DNA from: DATKUC01 sp964553615
Lineage (GTDB): Bacteria > Spirochaetota > Spirochaetia > DSM-27196 > DATKUC01
DNA length: 64,000 nucleotides
NCBI GenBank assembly: GCA_964553615.1
Contig: CAZKMA010000017.1
Coordinates: forward strand, 12,790-76,789
Reading direction: 5' to 3'
Numbering within the stretch: the stretch's first letter is position 1; the number at the start of each line of letters is the position of its first letter. Below are positions 1 through 7,247 of the stretch, one piece after another. Made by a program: the position numbers and the translations under genes. A model generated the notes under the pieces. The model saw nothing but the letters and a program-made list of their open reading frames with translations. It made no database searches and was not told the origin of the DNA.

Positions 1-105
1 CTCCATGAAGTACAATGCGTGGTCGGGTGGCAGTTTGACCGTTGAGCAGACTACGCGTACCTTTAGGTTCATTATCAAGGATACACGCATTCAAGGGAGA
101 CGGTA

Positions 106-1122
106 ATGCGGGCTATGACAATCGCTGAATACGGTGGACCGGAGGTCCTCACCATGGTCGAGGACTTTCCGGATCCGACACCTTCATCCAACAGGAATGA
201 ACCCGAGCAGGTCGTTATCAAGGTCGCTGCGACCGGCGTGAATCGCATGGACATTCTGGTCCGCAGCGGATATCCGGGGGTGAAACCGCCGCTACCCCAC
301 GTCTGCGGAGCGGACATTGCCGGAACGCTCGTTGAAACCGGAGAACGGGTGGTCGTGTATCCACTGATAGCCTGCGGAAGCTGCCCGGCATGCAGGGCAG
401 GTAAACCGAATCTCTGCCACATCTGGAAAAGCATCGGAATGCACGTGAAGGGAGGCTATGCCGAGTATGCGGTGGTCCCGGCGCAGAATGTCTTCCCACT
501 CCCCCCCGAGATCTCTTTCGAAGAGGCGGTCTCCATTCCGGTGGCCGGGCTCACCGCATATCATGCACTCATGACCGTGGGAAAGGTGCAGCCGGGAGAG
601 ACCGTTTTTGTCTGGGGCGGCGGAGGAATCCTCGGTTCAATGGCGGTACAGATAGCCCGGGATGCTGGAGCACGGACAATTGCCGTCGCGGGAAGTGACC
701 AGCGCATCGAGGCGCTTCAGAATCTCGGCGTGGATATCGTTCTGGATCGCAGACGGGAAGATGTCGTTGCTCGGGTATCGCAGGAGACAGACGGCGGCGT
801 GGATGTTGTTCTTGACCCGATAGGAGCTGCAACCCTCGAACAGAGCCAGACAATGCTCATAAACGGCGGACGGCTGCTCCTCTGCGGAATCCTCGGGGGA
901 CGTGACGCCGAGATAAATATACACCTCACCTATTTTCACCATCGAAGCATCCACGGACTCTTCCTTGGCACCAGAGAGGATATGGAAGCGGTTACCCGAC
1001 TCGTTGCTGAACGACGCGTGCTACCGCTCATCGACTCGGTTCTGCCGCTCGCCGAAGCGGCGGAAGCCCACCGGAAACTGGAGGCGGGCAAACACACAGG
1101 AAAGATTGTACTACGCACATGA
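106..1122 (+). CDS. zinc-binding dehydrogenase / quinone oxidoreductase (MDR family)
   Basis: A 338-residue medium-chain dehydrogenase/reductase. The N-terminal GroES-like domain carries the four structural-zinc cysteines C90, C93, C96 and C104. The NAD(P)-binding fold follows with the glycine-rich stretch VWGGGGILGSMA near residues 169-180. At the usual catalytic-zinc cysteine position the sequence reads GVNRMD, so a catalytic zinc is unlikely and a quinone-reductase-like, NADPH-dependent reduction is more plausible than alcohol oxidation. The ATG is preceded by AAGGGAG at 93-99. The next gene starts inside its stop codon (ATGA), so it heads a likely three-gene operon ending in the menaquinone methyltransferase. 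Family is clear; substrate is unknown. Confidence 0.88.
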   Translation: MRAMTIAEYGGPEVLTMVEDFPDPTPSSNRNEPEQVVIKVAATGVNRMDILVRSGYPGVKPPLPHVCGADIAGTLVETGERVVVYPLIACGSCPACRAGKPNLCHIWKSIGMHVKGGYAEYAVVPAQNVFPLPPEISFEEAVSIPVAGLTAYHALMTVGKVQPGETVFVWGGGGILGSMAVQIARDAGARTIAVAGSDQRIEALQNLGVDIVLDRRREDVVARVSQETDGGVDVVLDPIGAATLEQSQTMLINGGRLLLCGILGGRDAEINIHLTYFHHRSIHGLFLGTREDMEAVTRLVAERRVLPLIDSVLPLAEAAEAHRKLEAGKHTGKIVLRT

Positions 1123-1772
1123 CAAATCCATCTGAATCGTCAAACAACAGCACCAGGCGCCGGCTCATCGTTGCGGGGATTTCATTCCTTGCCGCGGTCG
1201 TGCTCTGGTACATCGTATTTGTGCTGCCGTATGGCAAGTTCTGGATCAAGATGGCAATTGCCACACCGATCCTGGCAGCAATTTCCATCTCGCAGATCGT
1301 TCCAAGAAAGGAAGATTTCAGGAATATCCGTCTGCGCCACGTAGTTATCGGCGTCGGCTCGGCGATTGTCCTGTACGGGATCTTCTTCGTCGGGAAGATG
1401 CTCCTTGCCTGGATACTTCCTGGCTCCCACAGCATGATTGCTTCGGTATATGCAACCGGCCAGGGTATTCCCTCCTGGGTTATCGCACTGTTGCTTCTCT
1501 TCATTACAAGCCCGGCCGAAGAAATTTACTGGCGCAGATTCATGCAACGAACGCTGACCGACCGGTTTGGTCGATTTCCGGCGTTCATAATGACTGTCGG
1601 GCTGTACACCCTTGTTCATGTGGTAACTCTGAATCCGGCACTGGTTCTTGCCGCATTTGTTGCAGGCTTCGTTTGGGGACTGATCTACTACTACGAACAG
1701 AGCATAGTCCCCACAATTATCTCCCACGCGCTCTGGGCAACCACCATCTTTGTTCTACTTCCGGTCATGTGA
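1119..1772 (+). CDS. CPBP family intramembrane glutamic/metallo-endopeptidase
   Basis: A 217-residue polytopic membrane protein of the CPBP (CAAX-processing Abi/Rce1-like) family. The three hallmark motifs are visible: EEIYWRR with E134, E135 and R139; H167 in LVHVV; and H203 in ISHALW. About six hydrophobic segments surround them. Bacterial members are presumed intramembrane proteases, some tied to bacteriocin self-immunity or regulated proteolysis, but no target can be read here. The start codon overlaps the previous stop by four bases (ATGA), indicating translational coupling. The next gene begins 20 bp after its stop. A second CPBP protein lies at 39327-40199. Confidence 0.87.
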   Translation: MTNPSESSNNSTRRRLIVAGISFLAAVVLWYIVFVLPYGKFWIKMAIATPILAAISISQIVPRKEDFRNIRLRHVVIGVGSAIVLYGIFFVGKMLLAWILPGSHSMIASVYATGQGIPSWVIALLLLFITSPAEEIYWRRFMQRTLTDRFGRFPAFIMTVGLYTLVHVVTLNPALVLAAFVAGFVWGLIYYYEQSIVPTIISHALWATTIFVLLPVM

Positions 1773-1792
1773 AGCCGGTGAAGGAGCCTGTA

Positions 1793-2515
1793 ATGAAGGA
1801 TTTGGGAACGCTCTATCAGTCGGTAGATGTTCACGATATGTTTTCCCGGGTCGTAAAGACCTACGATCTGTTGAACCATGTGTTCAGCTTCAATATCGAT
1901 CGCGTGTGGCGCTCACGGGTGGTGCGCATGACCGGGCTTCCACCGGAGGCCAGGGTGCTCGATGTAGCAACGGGGACCGCGGACCTGGCAATTGCGTTTG
2001 CCCGTGTTCACCCGGATTGCAGGGTAACCGGCGTAGATTTTGTGGAGGAGATGCTTGTGCGCGGCCGGGAGAAGATAGACCGCGCACGGATGGACGACCG
2101 CATTGAGCTCGTCTGCGGAGATGCCCTTGCCCTTCCGTGCGAGGACAATCAGTACGACGCAGCTACGATTGCATTCGGGCTGCGGAATCTCAATGATTTT
2201 GCCGGGGGTATTCGGGAAATGACGCGCGCCGTTCGTCCGGGCGGAAAGGTGCTCATCCTCGAGTTTTCACCGCCTCCATCGACGCTTTTCGGACGGCTTT
2301 ACAATTGGTATCTCAAGCACATTATGCCCGCGCTCGGCGGCAAAGTCTCGGGATGGGAACCAACCTACGGGTATCTCTACTCGTCGATCAACGCGTTTCT
2401 GGACCACGACGCCCTTGCGGACCAGATGCGGTCGGAAGGGCTTGTTGACATAGAGATGATCCGCCTCTCAGGGGGCATCGCCTACATCCACGCCGGGGTC
2501 AAAGCGCCAGGCTGA
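1793..2515 (+). CDS. menG: demethylmenaquinone methyltransferase (MenG/UbiE)
   Basis: A 240-residue class I SAM methyltransferase of the UbiE/COQ5 family, which adds the final C-methyl group to demethylmenaquinone at the membrane. The N-terminal family block (VKTYDLLNHVFSF), SAM motif I (VLDVATGTADLA) and the family segment TIAFGLRNL are all visible, and the length is typical. The start is taken at 1793, where ATG follows AAGGAG at 1781-1786; an upstream in-frame start at 1673 would overlap the protease gene. It is last in a plus-strand run, and its final 17 bases overlap the end of the convergent menA gene. With menA it suggests that menaquinone supports respiration, consistent with the cytochrome b genes nearby. 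Confidence 0.92.
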   Translation: MKDLGTLYQSVDVHDMFSRVVKTYDLLNHVFSFNIDRVWRSRVVRMTGLPPEARVLDVATGTADLAIAFARVHPDCRVTGVDFVEEMLVRGREKIDRARMDDRIELVCGDALALPCEDNQYDAATIAFGLRNLNDFAGGIREMTRAVRPGGKVLILEFSPPPSTLFGRLYNWYLKHIMPALGGKVSGWEPTYGYLYSSINAFLDHDALADQMRSEGLVDIEMIRLSGGIAYIHAGVKAPG

Positions 2516-3416
2516 GCGGAACAAACCGGTTCAGGAGGAAGGCTGCAACGAGAATTACGCTGTAGATCACTTCCACCTGAACCGTCATGGGATCCGCGTT
2601 CGACGGTACAGTCTCCGCAGTTAAAAAGAGGCGGATGAGGCCGAAAATGCGCGGAAGCGTTACAAACACCGCAAGCGCCCATATCGGCATGACACCGATC
2701 AGGACATCGAGCAATGTTCCGCCATAAACCACCGCCGCAAGCGCGGCGAAAAACATGACCGCGCGGCGTCGTCCAAGGATAGTGGCGACGGTCTTCCCCA
2801 GCGTCTTTCGATCCGTTTCAATGTCTTTCAGGTTATTTGCAGAGAGTATGAGCGACCACCACATCCCGACCGGAATCGATATGAGAATAACGCGGCCCAC
2901 ATTGTCCCAGGTGCCGGTCTGGACGAAATATGCTCCGCTGACCATGAGAGGCCCGGTGGCAAGAAACATTGAAAGCTCGCCGAGCGCCCGCCGTTTGAAA
3001 TTGATCGGCTCTCCGGTGTAGAAGTAACTCACAAACGCCCCGCCGGCTATTACGAGGAGCAGAGACCAGCCGGCAACGGCCGCCATGTAAATACCGACGA
3101 CGAGAGCCAGGACGTAACAGGCAGCTGCACCAGTCAGAATCTGATTCGGCGTCATCTTACCTTCAACCAGTGGATGGGGACGGTACTGTGTCGTTGCAAC
3201 ACTCGGATCATCCACGCCGTGTTTGAAATCGAAGTAATCGTTCAGCAGATTCATCCCCGCGTGAGCGACTACCGAGCCGAAAATCACCAGAAGAAAACGC
3301 TCCAGATGAAATGCGCCTTCATCGAATGCCACCACCGACCCCGTGGTTATCGATGCCAGACTCAGGAAGAAGGACCACGGCCGTGCCGACAGGAGCATGA
3401 CGGACAGTTGATTCAT
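2499..3416 (-). CDS. menA: 1,4-dihydroxy-2-naphthoate polyprenyltransferase (MenA)
   Basis: A 305-residue UbiA-superfamily membrane prenyltransferase that joins a polyprenyl tail to 1,4-dihydroxy-2-naphthoate. The first Asp-rich motif is in NLLNDYFDFKHGVDD and the second in NNLKDIETDRKTLGKT, the latter characteristic of MenA rather than UbiA or archaeal DGGGP synthase. About eight to nine membrane helices are apparent. The ATG at 3416 is preceded by GAGGTG; a longer reading to 3452 has no such site. It lies 100 bp downstream of, and on the same strand as, the cytochrome b pair, so the quinone enzyme may be co-transcribed with a quinol-using complex. A 9-bp stem-loop sits in that gap. Confidence 0.9.
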   Translation of the reverse strand: MNQLSVMLLSARPWSFFLSLASITTGSVVAFDEGAFHLERFLLVIFGSVVAHAGMNLLNDYFDFKHGVDDPSVATTQYRPHPLVEGKMTPNQILTGAAACYVLALVVGIYMAAVAGWSLLLVIAGGAFVSYFYTGEPINFKRRALGELSMFLATGPLMVSGAYFVQTGTWDNVGRVILISIPVGMWWSLILSANNLKDIETDRKTLGKTVATILGRRRAVMFFAALAAVVYGGTLLDVLIGVMPIWALAVFVTLPRIFGLIRLFLTAETVPSNADPMTVQVEVIYSVILVAAFLLNRFVPLSLAL

Positions 3417-3445
3417 TGTCACCTCGCTTGAGTAAATGATAACGC

Positions 3446-3479
3446 CGGGCACGGCGCGCAGACAACAGCACCGTGCCCG
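3446..3479 (-). other. stem-loop between cytochrome subunit IV and menA
   Basis: A perfect 9-bp inverted repeat, CGGGCACGG and CCGTGCCCG, separated by 16 bases. It sits between the end of the subunit IV-like gene (3517) and the menA start. No long T-run follows in the minus direction, only TTATCATTT, so it is a weak terminator at best. It could lower expression of menA relative to the cytochrome genes or protect the upstream transcript. Confidence 0.45.
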
Positions 3480-3516
3480 AAGATCGTGTCGAAGGGATTT
3501 TTCGAAGTGACTATGT

Positions 3517-4455
3517 TCAGCTGTGGTTCTTGTACCAGTCGCGCCAGATAACGCGGTACACCTTCAGCCAGTGTGGCAGCCTGTTCAACACGGGTATGAG
3601 GGGAAGAAAGATCAGAACCAGAAAGAAGAGTCCCATGATCCCGCCGACCAGAGCGTCTGCGTTGGGGGAATTCCCAATGGCCGGAATCTGGTACAGGAAG
3701 GTGTACGGCCACAACCACCAGGCGCCAGGGTAATTTCCGGTCTCGTGGCCGATACCCCACTGGCCGCCCTGCATATCGAGTTTTCCGGCGATCTGATCCT
3801 CGATGTCGCCCTGAAGAAAGAGGATTGCCTTTGTGTTGTCGAAGGCGTACGGAACCGTGCTCCCCGAGTTCATTGCACCCTCGAGAAGTCCGGCGCGCGC
3901 GAGGTCGAGCATTCCGGTCATGAGCACCGGCACCGGACCGTAGTCTCCCGCCGGAAGTTCGACGTTCTGACCGGCAACCTGCGCCTTGTCCAGAGCAGCG
4001 GTGTAGGTCTTGATCCATGCCGCCTGTTGAGTGGCCGCAGCAGATTCGAACTGAGCAAGCGCTGCCTTTACCGCAGGGTCGAGCTGTGCAACGCTCGCCA
4101 GAGGTTTCATGACGAAATCTTTCCGGGCGTCAATCGGAATGGTCACGCCGAAAATATCTGCCGGGGCGATTCCGAGAAATGTCTGGGCATTCTCCGGATT
4201 GTTCGTGTACGGAGGGCCATAGGTCTGCATATCGCTGTTGCCTGAGAAATAATCCGTGACCAGCTGCAGGAAGGCAACCGGTTGCTTCTGCGCAACCTCT
4301 TTTGCGGTAACCGAAGGATAGTCCGGGGAGCCAAGAAAGGCTGCAAGCACCACTATGACTACGGCTACAACTGCAAAGACTATGAGCCCTTCGCGCAGGA
4401 GGTCGTATGGCTTCGTCGGTATTCCCTTGAGATTTGCTTCCGATTGTGCGCTCAT
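3517..4455 (-). CDS. cytochrome b C-terminal (subunit IV-like) protein with large insert
   Basis: A 312-residue membrane protein that appears to match the C-terminal half of cytochrome b, or subunit IV of b6f complexes. An N-terminal helix lies near residues 23-42 and further hydrophobic helices near 245-290, with the pattern PGAWWLWPYTFLYQIPAIGN at 243-262, where family members read PEWYFL followed by an IPNK-like turn. The Glu of PEWY, which takes part in quinol oxidation at the Qo site, is therefore missing. About 200 mostly hydrophilic residues between the helices, rich in Ala and Gln, are not found in ordinary subunit IV (about 160 residues) and probably face the periplasm. It overlaps the upstream cytochrome b6-like gene by four bases (ATGA). 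The fold assignment is inference from pattern. Confidence 0.72.
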   Translation of the reverse strand: MSAQSEANLKGIPTKPYDLLREGLIVFAVVAVVIVVLAAFLGSPDYPSVTAKEVAQKQPVAFLQLVTDYFSGNSDMQTYGPPYTNNPENAQTFLGIAPADIFGVTIPIDARKDFVMKPLASVAQLDPAVKAALAQFESAAATQQAAWIKTYTAALDKAQVAGQNVELPAGDYGPVPVLMTGMLDLARAGLLEGAMNSGSTVPYAFDNTKAILFLQGDIEDQIAGKLDMQGGQWGIGHETGNYPGAWWLWPYTFLYQIPAIGNSPNADALVGGIMGLFFLVLIFLPLIPVLNRLPHWLKVYRVIWRDWYKNHS

Positions 4456-5054
4456 GCGTCTTTCTCCTCTGAACCGATCGGGCGAACGGGACTCTCATGC
4501 CGGACAACAAGCACATGGACTCCTACCAGAACCACCACGAACAGCGGAAGCAGCACGATGTGGAGCGTCAGTATCTGCCCGCTGTTCAACGTGTTTATCA
4601 CCGCACCAATGCCCATGGCGTTCAACCCATCCTTTGCCTGCCCCGAGATCCACTGAGCATCCCAGTTCGTCTGGAGAATAAAACCGGTCAACCCGGAGAA
4701 CACCGCGATTCCAAGAGTAATGACCCCAATTGCCCATGTGCGCCATCGTCCGCCGCGCCATGCCGCCATGAAGAACTTGCCGATCATGTGCAACAGGATA
4801 CCCAGGAAGAAAATCTGTGAGCTCCAGAAGTGAAGCGAATTGACGAAATGGCCGAAGGCCGACACGTGCCACCAGGTCGGTCCGAATATTGTTATGAAAA
4901 CACCGGTGACAATGAGCATGCCGAGAGCAGCGAGCGTCATTGCCCCGAAAAGATAGACGACCGAGTTCATGTAGACCGGCATCCGAGTCGGAAGCGCGTC
5001 TTCCATACTCATGTTTTTCTTGACAAATGTCTGAGCGCGTTCGGTCATGTTCAT
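4452..5054 (-). CDS. cytochrome b6-like dihaem membrane subunit
   Basis: A 200-residue four-helix protein resembling the N-terminal half of cytochrome b. Haem ligand pairs are H75/H89 on helix B and H165/H180 on helix D. The spacings of 14 and 15 residues match b6-type proteins; bc1-type cytochrome b has 14 and 14. The glycine-containing helix A and the segment FILQTNWDAQW fit the family. It contains no cysteine, so the extra covalent haem c' of chloroplast b6f is absent. It overlaps the genes on both sides by four bases and is surely co-translated with them. No Rieske protein or cytochrome c is encoded nearby, so its electron acceptor must be elsewhere or be different. Confidence 0.88.
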   Translation of the reverse strand: MNMTERAQTFVKKNMSMEDALPTRMPVYMNSVVYLFGAMTLAALGMLIVTGVFITIFGPTWWHVSAFGHFVNSLHFWSSQIFFLGILLHMIGKFFMAAWRGGRWRTWAIGVITLGIAVFSGLTGFILQTNWDAQWISGQAKDGLNAMGIGAVINTLNSGQILTLHIVLLPLFVVVLVGVHVLVVRHESPVRPIGSEEKDA

Positions 5055-5236
5055 TTCGGTTCCCCCTTCTCGTCCTTCGAGCTATGCTCGATGAACCCGG
5101 GAATCCTGAGCCATGCGGAGGCAGCAAACACGACGACGACTACCGCCCAAAAGATGATGTTCGGGATCGCAAGATTGAAAATCCCGAATACTACATGAGG
5201 TACTGCAGGCAACGTTTGCGTTGCAATCTCATTCAT
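5051..5236 (-). CDS. small single-helix membrane protein, first gene of the cytochrome cluster
   Basis: A 61-residue protein with one hydrophobic helix (about residues 26-43, NIIFWAVVVVVFAASAWL) and a charged C-terminal tail (HSSKDEKGEPK) likely on the cytoplasmic side. The ATG lies behind GGAAGGAAGGGG. Its stop overlaps the cytochrome b6-like start by four bases. I do not recognise a family. Position and size suggest a small accessory subunit comparable in role, not in sequence, to PetG/L/M/N of b6f complexes. It is the promoter-proximal gene of the operon. Confidence 0.7.
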   Translation of the reverse strand: MNEIATQTLPAVPHVVFGIFNLAIPNIIFWAVVVVVFAASAWLRIPGFIEHSSKDEKGEPK

Positions 5237-5359
5237 GTGGGAACCCCTTCCTTCCGCTGTTCACGAAAGTTGCGCTGTGGTGATGTGGAGATGATGGAGT
5301 AGGAAACATGCATGATCGGCCATCAATGCACAAAAGCGACATACCCTGATGCTCCAATA

Positions 5360-5381
5360 AGAGCAATCGGCCAGTTGCTCT
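5360..5381. promoter_or_regulatory. inverted repeat at the start of the cytochrome operon transcript
   Basis: Two 7-bp arms, AGAGCAA and TTGCTCT, separated by 8 bases. On the minus strand it lies immediately downstream of the predicted -10 box at 5389-5394, so it covers the expected transcription start. It may be a repressor operator or a 5' leader hairpin. No regulator can be named. Confidence 0.4.
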
Positions 5382-5388
5382 CGGAAAG

Positions 5389-5418
5389 AGAATAAGTAAA
5401 TTAGTAATATTATGTCAA
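5389..5418 (-). promoter_or_regulatory. sigma70-type promoter for the cytochrome b operon
   Basis: On the minus strand a perfect -35 box TTGACA (5418-5413) is followed after 18 bases by TATTCT (5394-5389), in an AT-rich stretch that stands out from its surroundings. It would give a leader of roughly 145 nt ahead of the 61-residue protein at 5236. It lies just downstream of the prfC stop codon. Confidence 0.55.
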
Positions 5419-5449
5419 GACATACACCGAAAAAGCCTGACTCCGATCG

Positions 5450-7072
5450 TTATATAGAGCCGTGAGCGCCTATCGTCTGTGGTTCACGCGCGGTCTTGAA
5501 CTCGGAGGTAAAGTGGAACTCTACGTCCGGGTTGTCGTCGATGACCGTCTGCAGCCACCACTGAGATTCGGCAAAATAGACCGGATTCCCATCCCGGTCC
5601 TCGGCTATGTGTGACGCCTTGAGCCGCAGGAACTCCCTGAGTTTCGCAGGCTTGTCCGAGGTCAGCCAGCACGCGCGAACATAGGGCAGGGGTTCGAATC
5701 TGCACGCGGCACCATATTCCTGAAGCAGTCGGTAGAGAATAACATCAAACTGGAGGTCCCCGACGGTGCCTATTATTTTTCTCCTTCCGAGATCACGGGT
5801 AAAGAACTGCGCCACTCCCTCCTCGGTGAGCTGTCGAATGCCTTTCTCGAGTTGTTTGGATTTCATTGGGTCGGTGCTGAGAAGCTCACGAAAGATCTCC
5901 GGAGAAAAACTCGGGATACCGCGGAACATGAACTTTTCGCCCTCGGTCAATGTATCCCCGATCTTGAGATCACCCCGGTCATAGAGCCCTACCACATCCC
6001 CGGGAAATGCCTCGCCCACAATGCTCTTCTTCTGCGCCATGAAGTTGTACGGCGTAGTGAAACGCACGTTCTTACCAAGGCGTACATGGTGAAATGGCTT
6101 GTCCTTCTCGAATCGACCTGAACAGACACGAAGGAACGCTATGCGGTCCCGGTGTCTCGGGTCGAGATTCGCGTGAATCTTGAAAACGAAGCCGCTGAAT
6201 TTCTCCTCGGTGGGCCCCACCGTCCGCGTATCGGTATCCCGCGATCCGGGTGTTGGGGCAATGCGGAGGAAGGTCAAAAGGAGCTCGCGAACACCGAAGT
6301 TGTTCAGTGCGCTCCCGAAAAATACCGGAGCAACGGAACCGGAAAGATAGTCCTCCCGCGAAAAATCGGTATATACGCCTTCGATAAGCTCCACGTCCTC
6401 ACGAAGCTGCACTGCCTGGCTCCCGAACTTCTCGTCCAGAATCGGGTCGGCAATGTCCTTTACGAGGATGCGGTCGTCTTCTATCGTGCTCTTGGACGGG
6501 TTGAACAGATAGATATTCTTTTCAAGAAGATTGAAGACGCCGCGAAAACTGGACCCCATTCCGATGGGCCAGGTCAGCGGGCGCACCGAGATGTCAAGCT
6601 TCGCCTCGAGCTCATCCATGAGCTCAAACGGCCTCCTCCCCTCCCGGTCGAGCTTGTTGATGAAGATAATGACCGGCGTCTTGCGCATCCGGCAAACCTT
6701 CATGAGGCGCTCGGTCTGCTCCTCCACGCCCTTTGCGCCGTCAACAACGAGAATAACACTATCTACTGCGGTCAGTGTTCGGTAGGTATCCTCGGCAAAG
6801 TCCTTGTGCCCGGGAGTGTCCAGGATGTTCACGAGCATTCCGTCGTACTCGAAGCTCATGACCGAGGTTGCCACCGAGATACCACGCTGCTTTTCAATTT
6901 CCATGAAGTCGGAGGTGGCGCTTTTGCGGATCTTGTTTGATTTCACCGCCCCGGCGGTCTGAATTGCGTTCCCGAACAGAAGGAGCTTCTCTGTAAGGGT
7001 AGTCTTCCCGGCATCCGGGTGGCTGATAATGGCGAACGTGCGTCGCCTCGCGATTTCGTTTTCAAGGCGCAT
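5450..7072 (-). CDS. prfC: peptide chain release factor 3 (RF3)
   Basis: A 540-residue translational GTPase that recycles RF1/RF2 from the ribosome after termination. The N-terminal G domain shows SHPDAGKTT (G1), DTPGH (G3) and NKLD (G4), and the RF3-specific start RRRTFAIISHPDAGKT distinguishes it from EF-G and LepA. The C-terminal RF3 domain carries FDVILYRLLQEYGAA. Length is normal (about 530). It starts at ATG 7072 and stands alone, about 175 bp downstream of the end of the YeiH-like gene. No neighbour suggests special regulation. Confidence 0.96.
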   Translation of the reverse strand: MRLENEIARRRTFAIISHPDAGKTTLTEKLLLFGNAIQTAGAVKSNKIRKSATSDFMEIEKQRGISVATSVMSFEYDGMLVNILDTPGHKDFAEDTYRTLTAVDSVILVVDGAKGVEEQTERLMKVCRMRKTPVIIFINKLDREGRRPFELMDELEAKLDISVRPLTWPIGMGSSFRGVFNLLEKNIYLFNPSKSTIEDDRILVKDIADPILDEKFGSQAVQLREDVELIEGVYTDFSREDYLSGSVAPVFFGSALNNFGVRELLLTFLRIAPTPGSRDTDTRTVGPTEEKFSGFVFKIHANLDPRHRDRIAFLRVCSGRFEKDKPFHHVRLGKNVRFTTPYNFMAQKKSIVGEAFPGDVVGLYDRGDLKIGDTLTEGEKFMFRGIPSFSPEIFRELLSTDPMKSKQLEKGIRQLTEEGVAQFFTRDLGRRKIIGTVGDLQFDVILYRLLQEYGAACRFEPLPYVRACWLTSDKPAKLREFLRLKASHIAEDRDGNPVYFAESQWWLQTVIDDNPDVEFHFTSEFKTAREPQTIGAHGSI

Positions 7073-7247
7073 TCTTTTCTCACCTGATCTGATTGATTCG
7101 TAGAGGTCGCGGGTAGGATGAACACCACCGCGGGTCGAGGTACTGGAGCCGTCTCAAACTGGAATCAGTCTCATACACGTACAATGTATACTAATTTGCC
7201 CCGGGACGGCTACCTGAGCGCAACTCCGACGCGCGACCGGACGCCCA

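Noticed and set aside
2499..3416. Calling the prenyltransferase an archaeal-type DGGGP synthase because G1PDH is in the window.
   Set aside because: The second motif DIETDRKTLGKT is MenA-like and menG is adjacent.
5691..5716. GGTTCGAATCTGC looks like a tRNA T-arm.
   Set aside because: It lies inside the prfC reading frame and no cloverleaf can be drawn around it.
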